64,000 nucleotides of DNA from assembly GCA_963794215.1 (NCBI GenBank), contig CAWCCQ010000008.1, positions 186,001 through 250,000 of the forward strand, in the 5' to 3' direction. Positions 25,674 to 34,161 of this stretch are shown piece after piece. Origin of the DNA: DATKRB01 sp963794215. GTDB lineage: Bacteria > Actinomycetota > Acidimicrobiia > Acidimicrobiales > RAAP-2. Both the position numbers and the translations under genes were made by a program. The stretch's first letter is position 1, and each line of letters opens with the position of its first letter. Under the pieces are notes generated by a model. That model had not been told where the DNA came from. It saw only the letters and a program-made list of their open reading frames with translations, and did no database searches.

Positions 25674-27213
25674 GACCGCTCCTCCTGGGGTGAGCGATGC
25701 AGTGGAAGCTCTCCCACCGCTCCCATCATTCTTCGCAGCTGCCTCTCAGAGCCCCTTCGCTGACGCGCCCTCAGTTTCGCCCCCGTCTGAGCCCGTCAAC
25801 GCTGGGGACCTCGGATCGCACGTAGCGCCCCCCGAACACCAGCCCGCCCCGCCCCCTCGGCCCTTGTTCGTCACGGAGCCCGGCGCTTCGAATCCGGGCT
25901 GGTGGCGTGCATCGGACGGGGAGTGGTATCCGCCCGAGCTGAACCCATCAGTCCGCTCACAAGGTGGGTACGCCGATCCGTCATCAGTTGCCGATCATGA
26001 CGCCAGCCAATCGAGCGACCCGCTGCAATCCTCGCGCTATGCGCTGCCAGCAGGATGGGCGCGGCCGTTGATTGGGCTGGCACTGGTCATTGCGATCGTC
26101 GGAGCGACTGTGGGAGCCGTGGCGGCGGTATCGGGACCGTCGAAGAAGACCGTTGGGTCGCCGCCTCCCTCCGACCTTGGTTCTGTCGCACCGATCATCT
26201 CTTCCCAAGGAAGCGGATCTCCGTCCACGACCAACGGAACCTCCGGCACGTCCTCGCCGACCACGGGGCCAGTGCCGTCGTCCTCGCCCACCACGTCGAA
26301 CGATCCGGCGCCCACGGACGCGTCGGGCTCTGGACCGAGCCTCATCACCGCGGCCATCGAGCAGCAGGTGGTCGCCACGACCTGGACCGGCTTCTCCACG
26401 GCGTTCGCCGATGGGGACCGCACCGGGATCGCCCAGTACACGACTGCTGAGGCTGATCAAGCCATTGATGGGAGTTTTGACTGTGGATGCCCACCTTGGC
26501 CTACGGCCTACACGAGCGTGTCGTTCAGCGCCCCTCCCCAGTCCAGCTACCCCATCTCCTTCCTCGCCGAGTTCGTCGGAGTCAACTACGACAACTCGCC
26601 TCTGACCAAAGAAGTGGTGTTCAGCCAAGGCTCGCCAGGCGCTCCGTGGTTGATCGCCCATCTCGGCTCCTTCGTCAACGGAGAACCGATCTCCGACTTG
26701 TCGAGCAATGTCTCCGCGGCGCCCCCAGCCGTACCAACCTTGATCACCCAGGTGCCCGAGACCTTCGCCACGTACTTCAACACCTTGGACAACACCGGGA
26801 AGCCACCCACGCCTCGGCCCCCTGGGTTTTCCAGCAACAACTACTTGTCGGAGGTCATCGGCCAGTCCGAACAGGCGTACCTGACCGAGACGGCCGGTGG
26901 CTACAAGGATGTCAACGCCCACGCAGTCGGCTCGGTGAGCCCAGCATTCGCAGTAGAGGAGAACGGGCAAATCGAGGCTGTCGAGCTGTGCTTCTATTTA
27001 GATATCAGCACCACCGTCACAAGGACCAATGGCTCGCCCGTCGTGCAGCGGGCTGATCGAAGCACCTTCGGGAATCTCCTCGCGCCTGGCTCATATTCGA
27101 GCCTGCATGAAACCCAAACGGAGGACAACTGCGTGAGTGAATCCATCACAGGGACTTCCTATCTGTTGACAAACTTGGGCGGCATCTCCTTGATCACCGG
27201 GGTGCCAAGCTGA
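25612..27213 (+). CDS. Membrane-anchored extracellular protein with two GWWLASDGKWYPP modules
   Basis: Predicted 533-residue bitopic protein. From GTG 25612 (excellent GGGAGGAGG) it carries QGAGWWLASDGKWYPPTAPP at residues ~4-23 and a second copy NPGWWRASDGEWYPPELNPS near residue 100, both in a Pro/Ser-rich cytoplasmic region. One helix (PLIGLALVIAIVGATVGAVA, ~145-170) is followed by a Ser/Thr/Pro linker and a ~300-residue exported domain with Cys residues (FDCGCPPWP, VELCFYLD, TEDNCVSES) and no recognisable fold. No frameshift. The 131 bases around its promoter and start are repeated before the next gene. Function unknown. Confidence 0.75.
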   Translation: MSDVSQGAGWWLASDGKWYPPTAPPGVSDAVEALPPLPSFFAAASQSPFADAPSVSPPSEPVNAGDLGSHVAPPEHQPAPPPRPLFVTEPGASNPGWWRASDGEWYPPELNPSVRSQGGYADPSSVADHDASQSSDPLQSSRYALPAGWARPLIGLALVIAIVGATVGAVAAVSGPSKKTVGSPPPSDLGSVAPIISSQGSGSPSTTNGTSGTSSPTTGPVPSSSPTTSNDPAPTDASGSGPSLITAAIEQQVVATTWTGFSTAFADGDRTGIAQYTTAEADQAIDGSFDCGCPPWPTAYTSVSFSAPPQSSYPISFLAEFVGVNYDNSPLTKEVVFSQGSPGAPWLIAHLGSFVNGEPISDLSSNVSAAPPAVPTLITQVPETFATYFNTLDNTGKPPTPRPPGFSSNNYLSEVIGQSEQAYLTETAGGYKDVNAHAVGSVSPAFAVEENGQIEAVELCFYLDISTTVTRTNGSPVVQRADRSTFGNLLAPGSYSSLHETQTEDNCVSESITGTSYLLTNLGGISLITGVPS

Positions 27214-27371
27214 GGAGAGACTCTCCGTGTGAACATCGACCCATCGTTTCGCGCGGCCCGGTCCAGTGCTCGGGATGGACCTCTAGTAGTCCGGTCAGCG
27301 TCAGACTCGCAAGGTCGTAACCGGTACGGCCATGCCACTTGATGGCAGCCACTCCTATCGCATCTTCCATA

Positions 27372-27504
27372 TTCACCCTTCACCTCGTATCATTCCCACC
27401 GCTGACTCGAGCATCCTGGTGTCGGCGGCGGGAGAAGGCGAAGTGAGCTATGTTTCCCAGGGCGTGGGTTGGTGGCTGGCATCGGATGGAAAGTGGTATC
27501 CGCC
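27372..27504 (+). repeat. Promoter-plus-N-terminal-module cassette, copy 2
   Basis: Second copy of the 25543-25673 cassette. It has TTCACCCTT, TCGTATCATTCCCACC, GCTGACTCG, a GGGAGAAGG ribosome site and GTG 27443, followed by the codons of GVGWWLASDGKWYPP. Confidence 0.75.
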
Positions 27505-28013
27505 CCAAGCCCGTCCTGCTCCGGCTGCCCCACCCACCGTCACCCGGACGGTTGCTGCGACTCCAAAGGGAATCAAGAGAAGACACAGCAGGCCATAGCG
27601 CGGCTCCTTGGGCCCGAGGTTGCCGTCCGGAGCTACGCGCTGGGAAGTGCCAATGCCCGGATGACGCCGTTGGCGATCGGGCTCATGGGAGGATTCGTCC
27701 TCGTCTTCATTGCGCCGGCTCTCTTGAGCGGCCGGCTGCTACTTCCCGGATTCCTTCTCATCTACCTACTCGTGCGAGGATTCAAGCCCTATCGGGGAGT
27801 CGCCGTCACCAGCGTGGGAGTCGTTCTCTTCCATTGCAGCCCATGGAGCGGGTCCTGGGCGCAGCGCCGGTCAGCGTGCTGTTGCCACCCAACGCTCAAC
27901 CATCCGTGAAAAAAGCACGGATTCCAATCGGACCGGATGTTGTGACCTTGCGCCAACACGATCACGAGAGGCTCTGTCAGGCAGTCGGAGCCTTCGTATC
28001 GACCCCGGGCTAG
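27443..28013 (+). CDS. GWWLASDGKWYPP-module membrane protein with PH-like tail, two frameshifts
   Basis: GTG 27443 opens VSYVSQGVGWWLASDGKWYP followed by PQARP and a short linker. Near 27570 the reading moves to another frame with QQAIARLLGPEVAVRSYALG, then two helices (LAIGLMGGFVLVFIAPALLS and LLLPGFLLIYLLVRGFK) and YRGVAVTSVGVVLFH, the first strands of a bacterial PH-like domain. Near 27835 it changes again to MERVLGAAPVSVLLPPNAQP, IPIGPDVVTLRQHDHER and the stop at 28013. All parts together form one coherent ~190-residue protein, so two small indels explain it. Function unknown. Confidence 0.55.
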
Positions 28014-28126
28014 TGCCTTGGCCGGAATGCTTGGCCCTCTTTGGCGGTTGCCCGCATTTTCGAGTGGTGAGCCCACAGTTAGCGACTGTCTCAGGTGGTC
28101 GATTCCAGCGGTCGATAATGACCGGG

Positions 28127-28232
28127 GAATCGATCATGGCGGCGATGTCCACCGGAGGCGGCTACTGGTTGAGCGCAGCCTAGGGCGGGTTGTTCAACTA
28201 CGGCGACGCGCCCTTCCTTGGGAGCGGGGTCG
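28127..28232 (+). pseudogene. Fragment of a GYWLVAADGGIF-type repeat
   Basis: In the frame of ATG 28136 the sequence reads AAMSTGGGYWLSAA, then TAG, then GGLFNYGDAPFLGSG. This is one unit of the same repeat that is tandemly arranged at 59.7-60.4 kb (GYWLVAADGGIFDYGDAGFY then GS), with the Asp codon turned into a stop. No rest of a gene surrounds it; it ends at the IS630 remnant. Confidence 0.6.
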
Positions 28233-28256
28233 GCCTCTGTCAACGACGGCTGAAAT

Positions 28257-29120
28257 TTAACCCCCTGGTGCCCTCGAATCCGCCCGTCGGTAAGGGGTCA
28301 CAGCATTGAGGCGTCGCCGAGAGGCCTCGGCCTCGGATCGGTCGTGGACATGGTCTCCGATGGAGGACCCACCTTGCAGGCGATCGCCGACAGCCCGGCC
28401 ATACGACAGGCCCACGTCTCGGGCCCCAGCCCCGCGACGTGGCGCATCCCGCTCTTTGCGGGGCCCTGACACCGGCCTTTTGAGCCGCCTTGGTCGCGTC
28501 CGATCCCCCCAAGCCAGGGGGGCGGGAAGTCGAAAGTCTGAGGGTGAGCCGCGGAGGCTGGCTCGGAAACCCCAGATCTGGGTCTTCTCGTCGACGCACA
28601 GCACCAAGGCACTGTCGGGTGGATTGATGTACAGCCCCACCACATCTCGGACTTTCTCGACGAACAGAGGGTCCGGGCTGAGCTTGAAGGTGTCAACCAG
28701 GTGTGGCTTCAGGCCAAAGGCTCGCCAGATCCGAGAGACCGCCGACTGGCTCATGCCCGTGGCCTTGGCCATGGACCGTGTCGACCAGTGGGTGGCGTCG
28801 GTAGGTGTCTCCTCCAGCGTCTTGACCACGACAGCCTCCACTGCGTCGTCACCGAGAAGGCGAGGTGCACCCGGACGAGGTTCGTCGTGGAGGCCATCGA
28901 GTCGCAACGCCACGAACCTCGAACGCCACTTGGACACGGTGCCGAACCTGACGCCCAGCTCCTTGGCCACGGCGGTGTTGCTCTGGCCCGTTGCACAGGC
29001 CAGGACGATGCGACATCGAAGGGCCAGTGCCTGGGCGCTCGTCGGGCGTCGGGCCCACCGTTCGAGCGCCGACCGTTCGTCGTCAGTCAACTCCAACGGT
29101 TCGAGAATCGGACTCGGCAT
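28257..29120 (-). mobile_element. IS630-family transposase remnant
   Basis: From ATG 29120 the first ~170 residues are IS630-like: LELTDDERSALERWARRPTS, LRCRIVLACATGQSNTAVAK, GVRFGTVSKWRSRF and WSTRSMAKATGMSQSAVSRI then WRAFGLKPH, ending with LVLCVDEKTQI, the first Asp of the DDE triad. After that the sequence no longer matches, and the second Asp and Glu are not found, so it is dead. A weak inverted repeat CGGCTG (28247-28252) / CAGCCG (29159-29164) might mark the old ends. Confidence 0.75.
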
Positions 29121-29276
29121 TGCGCCTCCCATCGTCGCTTATGACGACAGGAAACGCGCAGCCGGATAGAGAAATTCCTAGCTCATCAATTATTTATGAC
29201 TCGGGTCACTAGTGCGACCTGAACACGGGCTGGGGTGCAGCTGCGCCGAGGGTGAGCTGTTCGGCTACCAGAGATG

Positions 29277-29472
29277 TCTACGCTCAAGTGCCACGGTCTA
29301 CGCAGTAGGCGGCCCTCGCGCTGCGAGCGGCGTCAACCCCAGGGTGGTGAGCGACCGGCTGGGCCACGCCAGCACGGGCTTCACCCTCGACACCTACGCT
29401 CGCACCCTCTCCGGCTGGCGGGCGGAGGCTGCTGCGACCATCGCCCGACTCGTCTTTATCAGCGACAGCTAA
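29277..29472 (+). pseudogene. Tyrosine integrase C-terminal remnant
   Basis: KCHGLR (catalytic Arg region) in one frame is followed after a shift by GVNPRVVSDRLGHASTGFTL then DTYARTLSGW, with the HxxR-type RLGHAS and the catalytic Tyr. The preceding two-thirds of a phage-type integrase are absent. It lies less than 1 kb from the initiator tRNA gene, but I find no matching attachment repeat. Its stop overlaps the end of the convergent gene at 29469. Confidence 0.65.
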
Positions 29473-30236
29473 CGTCTCTTCGCTCGCTGGCGCGCCGCCA
29501 GACGGGCAGAAAGCGGCGCCTCCACGCGGAACTTACGTCGATCAACCCGTCGGCCTGGGAGCACTCGAACTGATAACTCGGGGTCCGCCACAGCCTTGCT
29601 GAGAACTCGGCGGAGTGGCGGACCAGGCCACGGATCTGGCACGGATGGATACCCGTCCAAGGGCACGACGAGTACACCGAGTCTTCGCCGACCTTTCGCA
29701 TTGAGCCGCGGGTCTTCGAGTGATGCGGCAGCGTGGAAGGGCCCAGGAGTCCATTCGGAAGTGGGGTCGCGAACAACCTTCAATTTGAAGTCGAACAACG
29801 ACGTCAAGCCCGGGGTTGATGGAAACATCGGTGGGACCAGGAAATGGACGTGGTGTTTCGGCGGTAGCCCAACCGAAGCGTCAGCCGAGCGTCCTCCCCT
29901 CACGATCTCCCCCCGACCCATGTCGAATGACAGCTCGACGAATTCCGGAAAGACTATGTTGATGATGGCGCGTTCGGCAGTGCCATTGCCGATGTTGTCA
30001 ATCGCCACCAGCAGCGTGTACTCGGTGCCGACACGAAAAACGGGCACGTCACATGGCCCCCAGGCTTCCCCATTTGGCTGCGACCACCGGAACCGAAACT
30101 CAGGTCGCTTTCGCTGCTCGGAAATCCATCCAAGAAATCCGACGACCGCGGCTACTGCCGCCAGAAGAGCGACCCCATAGAGAACCCAGTCCGCAACGTC
30201 CCGGTACTGGGGGATGACGCGTACCGGAACCGACAC
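29469..30236 (-). CDS. Membrane-anchored protein of unknown function
   Basis: 255 residues from GTG 30236, which follows a near-perfect GGGAGGAGGGG. One helix close to the N-terminus (DWVLYGVALLAAVAAVVGFL) anchors a mostly beta-rich soluble part containing VGTEYTLLVAIDNIGNGTAE then RAIINIVFP, a pattern resembling CARDB/Ig-like domains, and an Arg-rich C-terminal tail. No enzyme motif. I do not recognise a family. The frame is open further upstream without a good start. It lies just downstream of the tRNA-fMet terminator on the same strand. Confidence 0.65.
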   Translation of the reverse strand: MSVPVRVIPQYRDVADWVLYGVALLAAVAAVVGFLGWISEQRKRPEFRFRWSQPNGEAWGPCDVPVFRVGTEYTLLVAIDNIGNGTAERAIINIVFPEFVELSFDMGRGEIVRGGRSADASVGLPPKHHVHFLVPPMFPSTPGLTSLFDFKLKVVRDPTSEWTPGPFHAAASLEDPRLNAKGRRRLGVLVVPLDGYPSVPDPWPGPPLRRVLSKAVADPELSVRVLPGRRVDRRKFRVEAPLSARLAARQRAKRR

Positions 30237-30297
30237 GCCCCCTCCTCCCGGCGTTCTGACGTTGTCAAAACGCTGACATCCGAGCCCTGACAGCAAG

Positions 30298-30323
30298 AGG
30301 GCCGGCCCCAAGGAACCGGCCCT
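30298..30323 (-). terminator. Hairpin terminator after the initiator tRNA
   Basis: AGGGCCGG (30298-30305) and CCGGCCCT (30316-30323) form a perfect 8-bp stem with a 10-base loop, 20 bases past the 3' end of the tRNA on the minus strand. There is no T-run after it, as is common in high-G+C actinobacteria. Confidence 0.6.
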
Positions 30324-30342
30324 GACCTGCATGTTTCCCTAG

Positions 30343-30416
<74 letters not shown>

Positions 30417-30628
30417 GCGTAAGCAACAAAGTGTAGCAGTCAAGTCGATCGCCCCGAGCGGTCCTCGTGAACGGCACAGACCAGTCCTCGGACCCTCAGG
30501 GGCATGGTCTGACAGAGGTCCTCGACGCTGCTCGCCAGGTGCGACCAAGAGAAGCTCCTGGATCGCACCACCCGCCCGTTGCTGCCGATCGCCTGCCGTT
30601 TCGGCCTCGGGCGGTTACCACCCACGGC

Positions 30629-30997
30629 TCAGAGCGTCTGGCCGGTGGGCGGGGGCGTGCCGGTGGGCGGCGCATCGCCAACTGGCGTGCCGGTGGGCGG
30701 GGGCGTGCCGGTGCGCGCGCTGTCGTCCGAGCCGGCCTCGGGGACCAGCGACAGCGTCCCATGCGAGGCTTCATGGTCCCGCAGGGCACCGACCAGTCGC
30801 TCGATGTCCGCATCGCTCGTCGAGGTGGACCGGCCCGTCTTCTGGGCGTAGACCGCTGCGCCCAGATCCCGCAGCAGCGCGTCGCCGCTCCGTTTGGCCT
30901 GGAGGTCATCGAGCTTCGCTTGGCCCTTTTGTGCCGCGTCCTTCGCCGCCGCTGTGGCGACGGCGGCTTGCTCCTTCACCCTGTCGAGGAAGCCCAT
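30629..30997 (-). CDS. Small coiled-coil protein, actinobacterial hypothetical
   Basis: 122 residues from ATG 30997 with AGGAGATAA upstream. It begins MGFLDRVKEQAAVATAAAKD then AAQKGQAKLDDLQAKRSGD, an amphipathic Ala/Lys helix, followed by LLRDLGAAVYAQKTGR and DIERLVGALRDHE, a pattern I know from short uncharacterised actinobacterial proteins. The C-terminus is a Pro/Thr/Gly tail with three near-identical GTPPPTG units. It follows the UPF0182 gene on the same strand with a ~70-base gap. Function unknown. Confidence 0.7.
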   Translation of the reverse strand: MGFLDRVKEQAAVATAAAKDAAQKGQAKLDDLQAKRSGDALLRDLGAAVYAQKTGRSTSTSDADIERLVGALRDHEASHGTLSLVPEAGSDDSARTGTPPPTGTPVGDAPPTGTPPPTGQTL

Positions 30998-31070
30998 TCG
31001 CGTTATCTCCTGGCTAGGCATGCCGGCGCGCGGGCCGGGGGGCCATCTTTGCACGCCGGGGGGCGGTCGC

Positions 31071-34000
31071 TCAGGCCTCGTTCTTGGCGCCGACCGCGGA
31101 TCGACTGCTCTTCACCGCCGCCTTCGTCGTCGTGGTGGTCGAGTTGCTCGAACCCTTGGTCGAGCTCTTCCCCGGCTGGGTGGTGGTCGTTGTGGTGGAC
31201 GAGCCGCTCGGCAACAGATTCTGGGCGGCGGCGATCTCAGCCTGCATGTTCTCGACGTCCTGCTGGTAAGTGGCGAGCGAACCTGCCTGCAGAGCCGCTT
31301 GCGCCTGGGTGTAGTCGCTCTGGGCCTGCTGGAGATCGCTTTGCACCTGTTGCTGGACTCCCGAGTTCAGCCCCGAGCTGCTCGAACTGCTCGAACTGCT
31401 CGAGCTGCTCGAGCTGCTCGAGCTCGCCGGCGTGCTGACGTTGGTTCCCAGGACCGATGTCAGCGCGGCGTCCAACGTTGGCTCCATGTCAACCTGCTGG
31501 CCGAACACGGCGATGACGTCCTGCAGCTGGGGCTGGGGGTTGCCCGACGACACCACGTAGAGGGGCCGGACATAGAGGATCGACTGGTCGATCGGAATCA
31601 TCAAGATGTTGCCGAGGACGACGTTCGATCCGTGCTGGTCGAGAAGACTGATCTGTTTGGACACCGCCTGGGACTGCTGGATGCGCGAGTCGGCCAGGGC
31701 GGGCCCCGTCACGCCCTCGTTCTGGGGCGTGACATACACCTGGAGCTGGCCCGGCTGGCCGGTGCCGTTGAAGCTCATTATGAAGGCCGAAAGATTCTGG
31801 ACCTGGTTGCCTTGTGACGCGGGGACATAAGCATCGGAGATAGAGAACTTTTGGGCGGTCTGGCCCGGCTCGGCCAGCACCTGGTACAGGGGCGACATCC
31901 GCACCGGCGGCGTGCCAATGATCTGGCCCTGGGCATTGGTCACCGTGGTGACCGCCAGCGCGCTCGATGGCGACCCGACCCCTGCAGTGGGCGACAGGCT
32001 CCAGGCATCACCGCCGTTGACGCCCGCCGTATAGAACTCCGAGGCGTTGGTGATGTGGTAGCGCCCGAACATGGCGGCCTGAATCGAGAAGAGGTCTTCG
32101 GGGTAGCGCAGATGTGCCTTGAGCGCGGCACTCATCTGCGACGCCGGGGTGAACATGTGCGGAAAGGCCGCCTCGTAGGCCTCGAGGATCGGGTCGGGCG
32201 TGGACGGGGTAGTCATGTCATAGAAGGTCATCTTGCCCGAGTAGGCGTCGATGACCACCTTCACCGAATTGCGCACGTAGTTGTAGCTGGAGGGCAGCCC
32301 CGAGTTGGGTGGGGTGGCCGCGGTGTTCGCATCCTGGGAGTAGGGGTACATGGCAGTGGTGGTGTACGCGTCGAGGATCCAGTCGATGTGCCCGTTGACC
32401 ACTGCGGCGTAGGGGTCGGCATCGAAGTTCAAGAACGGCGCGGCCTTCTCGGCCATCTGCTGGACGTCACGGACGAAGATGATCCGTGACTTGTTGGTCA
32501 CCAGGTTCGAGATCAGCAGGTTGAAGTCACCGAGGCGGACGGCGAAGGCCGCCTTGGTAAGGAAGGAATCGACCCGGACCCCACCAGTCCCTGCGTAGTG
32601 GTTCTCGATGTTCGTCCCAGATGATCCAATCTGGTAGTCGAGCTCGGGTTGGCGGGTGTCGACGACCACGTACCCGGGGAGCTGTTCGCCGAAGTAGACG
32701 TCCGGCTGGGTGATGACCGGAAATCCGTCGCTGGACTTGGGGGGCACGTTCTGGATTGCGAAGCTCGGGTTCCCCCCCGACGTGGCTGCATTGGCCTCGG
32801 CCAGCACGAGGCCCTCGCCATGCGTGTACTGCAGATGCTGGTTGACCCACGACGAGGGCAACGCACTCGGATCGATCTGCCGCACCCCCACGATCGCCGG
32901 AACGAGCGAGCCGTCCACCTCGTAGCGGTCGACGGCAACCGATTGGAACGTGTAGTAGGCGCGGATGTATTGGAGCTTCTGCAGGGTCTGCAGCGAGATG
33001 CTCGGATCGGGGTCCCACAGCCGGATGTTGTTGAGGGTGGGTTCGTTGGCGGCAACGCTTTGCGGGGAGATGGTCTGGTTGCCGGCGAAGTTCTGGACAT
33101 TCACATCGTTGATGGCATAGGCGGCCCGGGTCGCCTTGATGTTGCGTTGGATGTAGGGACGCTCGAGGGTGCTCTGGGCCGGGTTGACCTTCAACACTTG
33201 CAGGATGGCCGGATAGATGACCCCCACCACCAACGCCACGAAGGCCCAGACGCCCACCGCGATCACCGGCAATGTCCAACCGCGTTGGCGAATGTTGTAG
33301 AGCAGGACCGCGGCCGCCGCGAGGAGATCCAAAAGAGCAGGGAGAGGGCCGGTAGTCGCGCGTGCACGTCGGTGTAGCCGGCACCCTCCACGATCCCGTG
33401 CTGAGAGACATCCAGCTCGTAGCGCTGCAGGATGTACCCGACGGCCTTCGCCAAGGCGATGAGAGCCAGCAGCACCGACAGGTGAGCCTTTACCGTGGGA
33501 CGGACGCGGGGCGTGGCCCGTTGGGGCCGTATCCCGCCGTTCAGGTAGTGGAAGATCGTGGTGATGATCGAGATGACGACTAGTGACACCAACGTCCAGT
33601 TCACGATGAACATCAAGAAGGGCAGCTTGAACACGAAGAAGCCGACGTCCCGATGGAACTGGGGGTCTTTCACCCCGAAGTTCCCGCCATGCCGGAAGAG
33701 GATCCAGTTCTGCCACTCGCCGATCGTCCCCGAGGCAGCGATGAGGGCAACAACAGCGGCCAGCGCCGCGTAGATGCGGCCCGAGTAGGGCCGTACGACC
33801 CTCCGGTACCGGCGCACAAGCTCGTCGTCGGGTTCGGTGCCGTCCTCGGCCAGTCCGGCCAGCCGGTCGGTCACCAGAAGGTTCACCCACAACACGGCGA
33901 AGAAGGCTGCGCCGAAGGAGACGAACAGTCCGACCTTGACCGCCACGAGTGTGGACCACACCGCGTGTTGGTTCACCGAGTCGAACCACAGATCGTCGGT

Positions 34001-34132
34001 GTAGAGCGTCGCCAGCGACTTGAGCGACGCGAATGCGACGATGATCAGGACAATGACGACGCCGATCCAGATTCGTCGGCGACGCGGTGATGTCCGGGCG
34101 CGAGCCGATGGAAGGTCTTGTGGAGTTCGCAC
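31071..34132 (-). CDS. UPF0182 family membrane protein, one frameshift
   Basis: Large (~1020 residues once repaired) actinobacterial membrane protein with about seven N-terminal helices and a long exported domain. GTG 34132 starts MRTPQDLPSARARTSPRRRR and the first helix IWIGVVIVLIIVAFASL; family marks include LYTDDLWFDSVNQHAVW and AALAAVVALIAAS. Near 33321-33330 a missing base breaks LPALSLLFWIS from LAAAAVLLYNIRQRGWTLPV; the second frame then runs to 31071 through NVQNFAGNQTI and PGYVVVDTRQPELDYQIG. The C-terminus has a serine tract and a Thr-rich tail. UPF0182 is widely conserved in actinobacteria, so the indel is more likely a sequence error. It follows the DivIVA gene by 29 bases. Confidence 0.85.
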
Positions 34133-34161
34133 CGGACGCCGAGCCTACGTGCCGGGGGACG

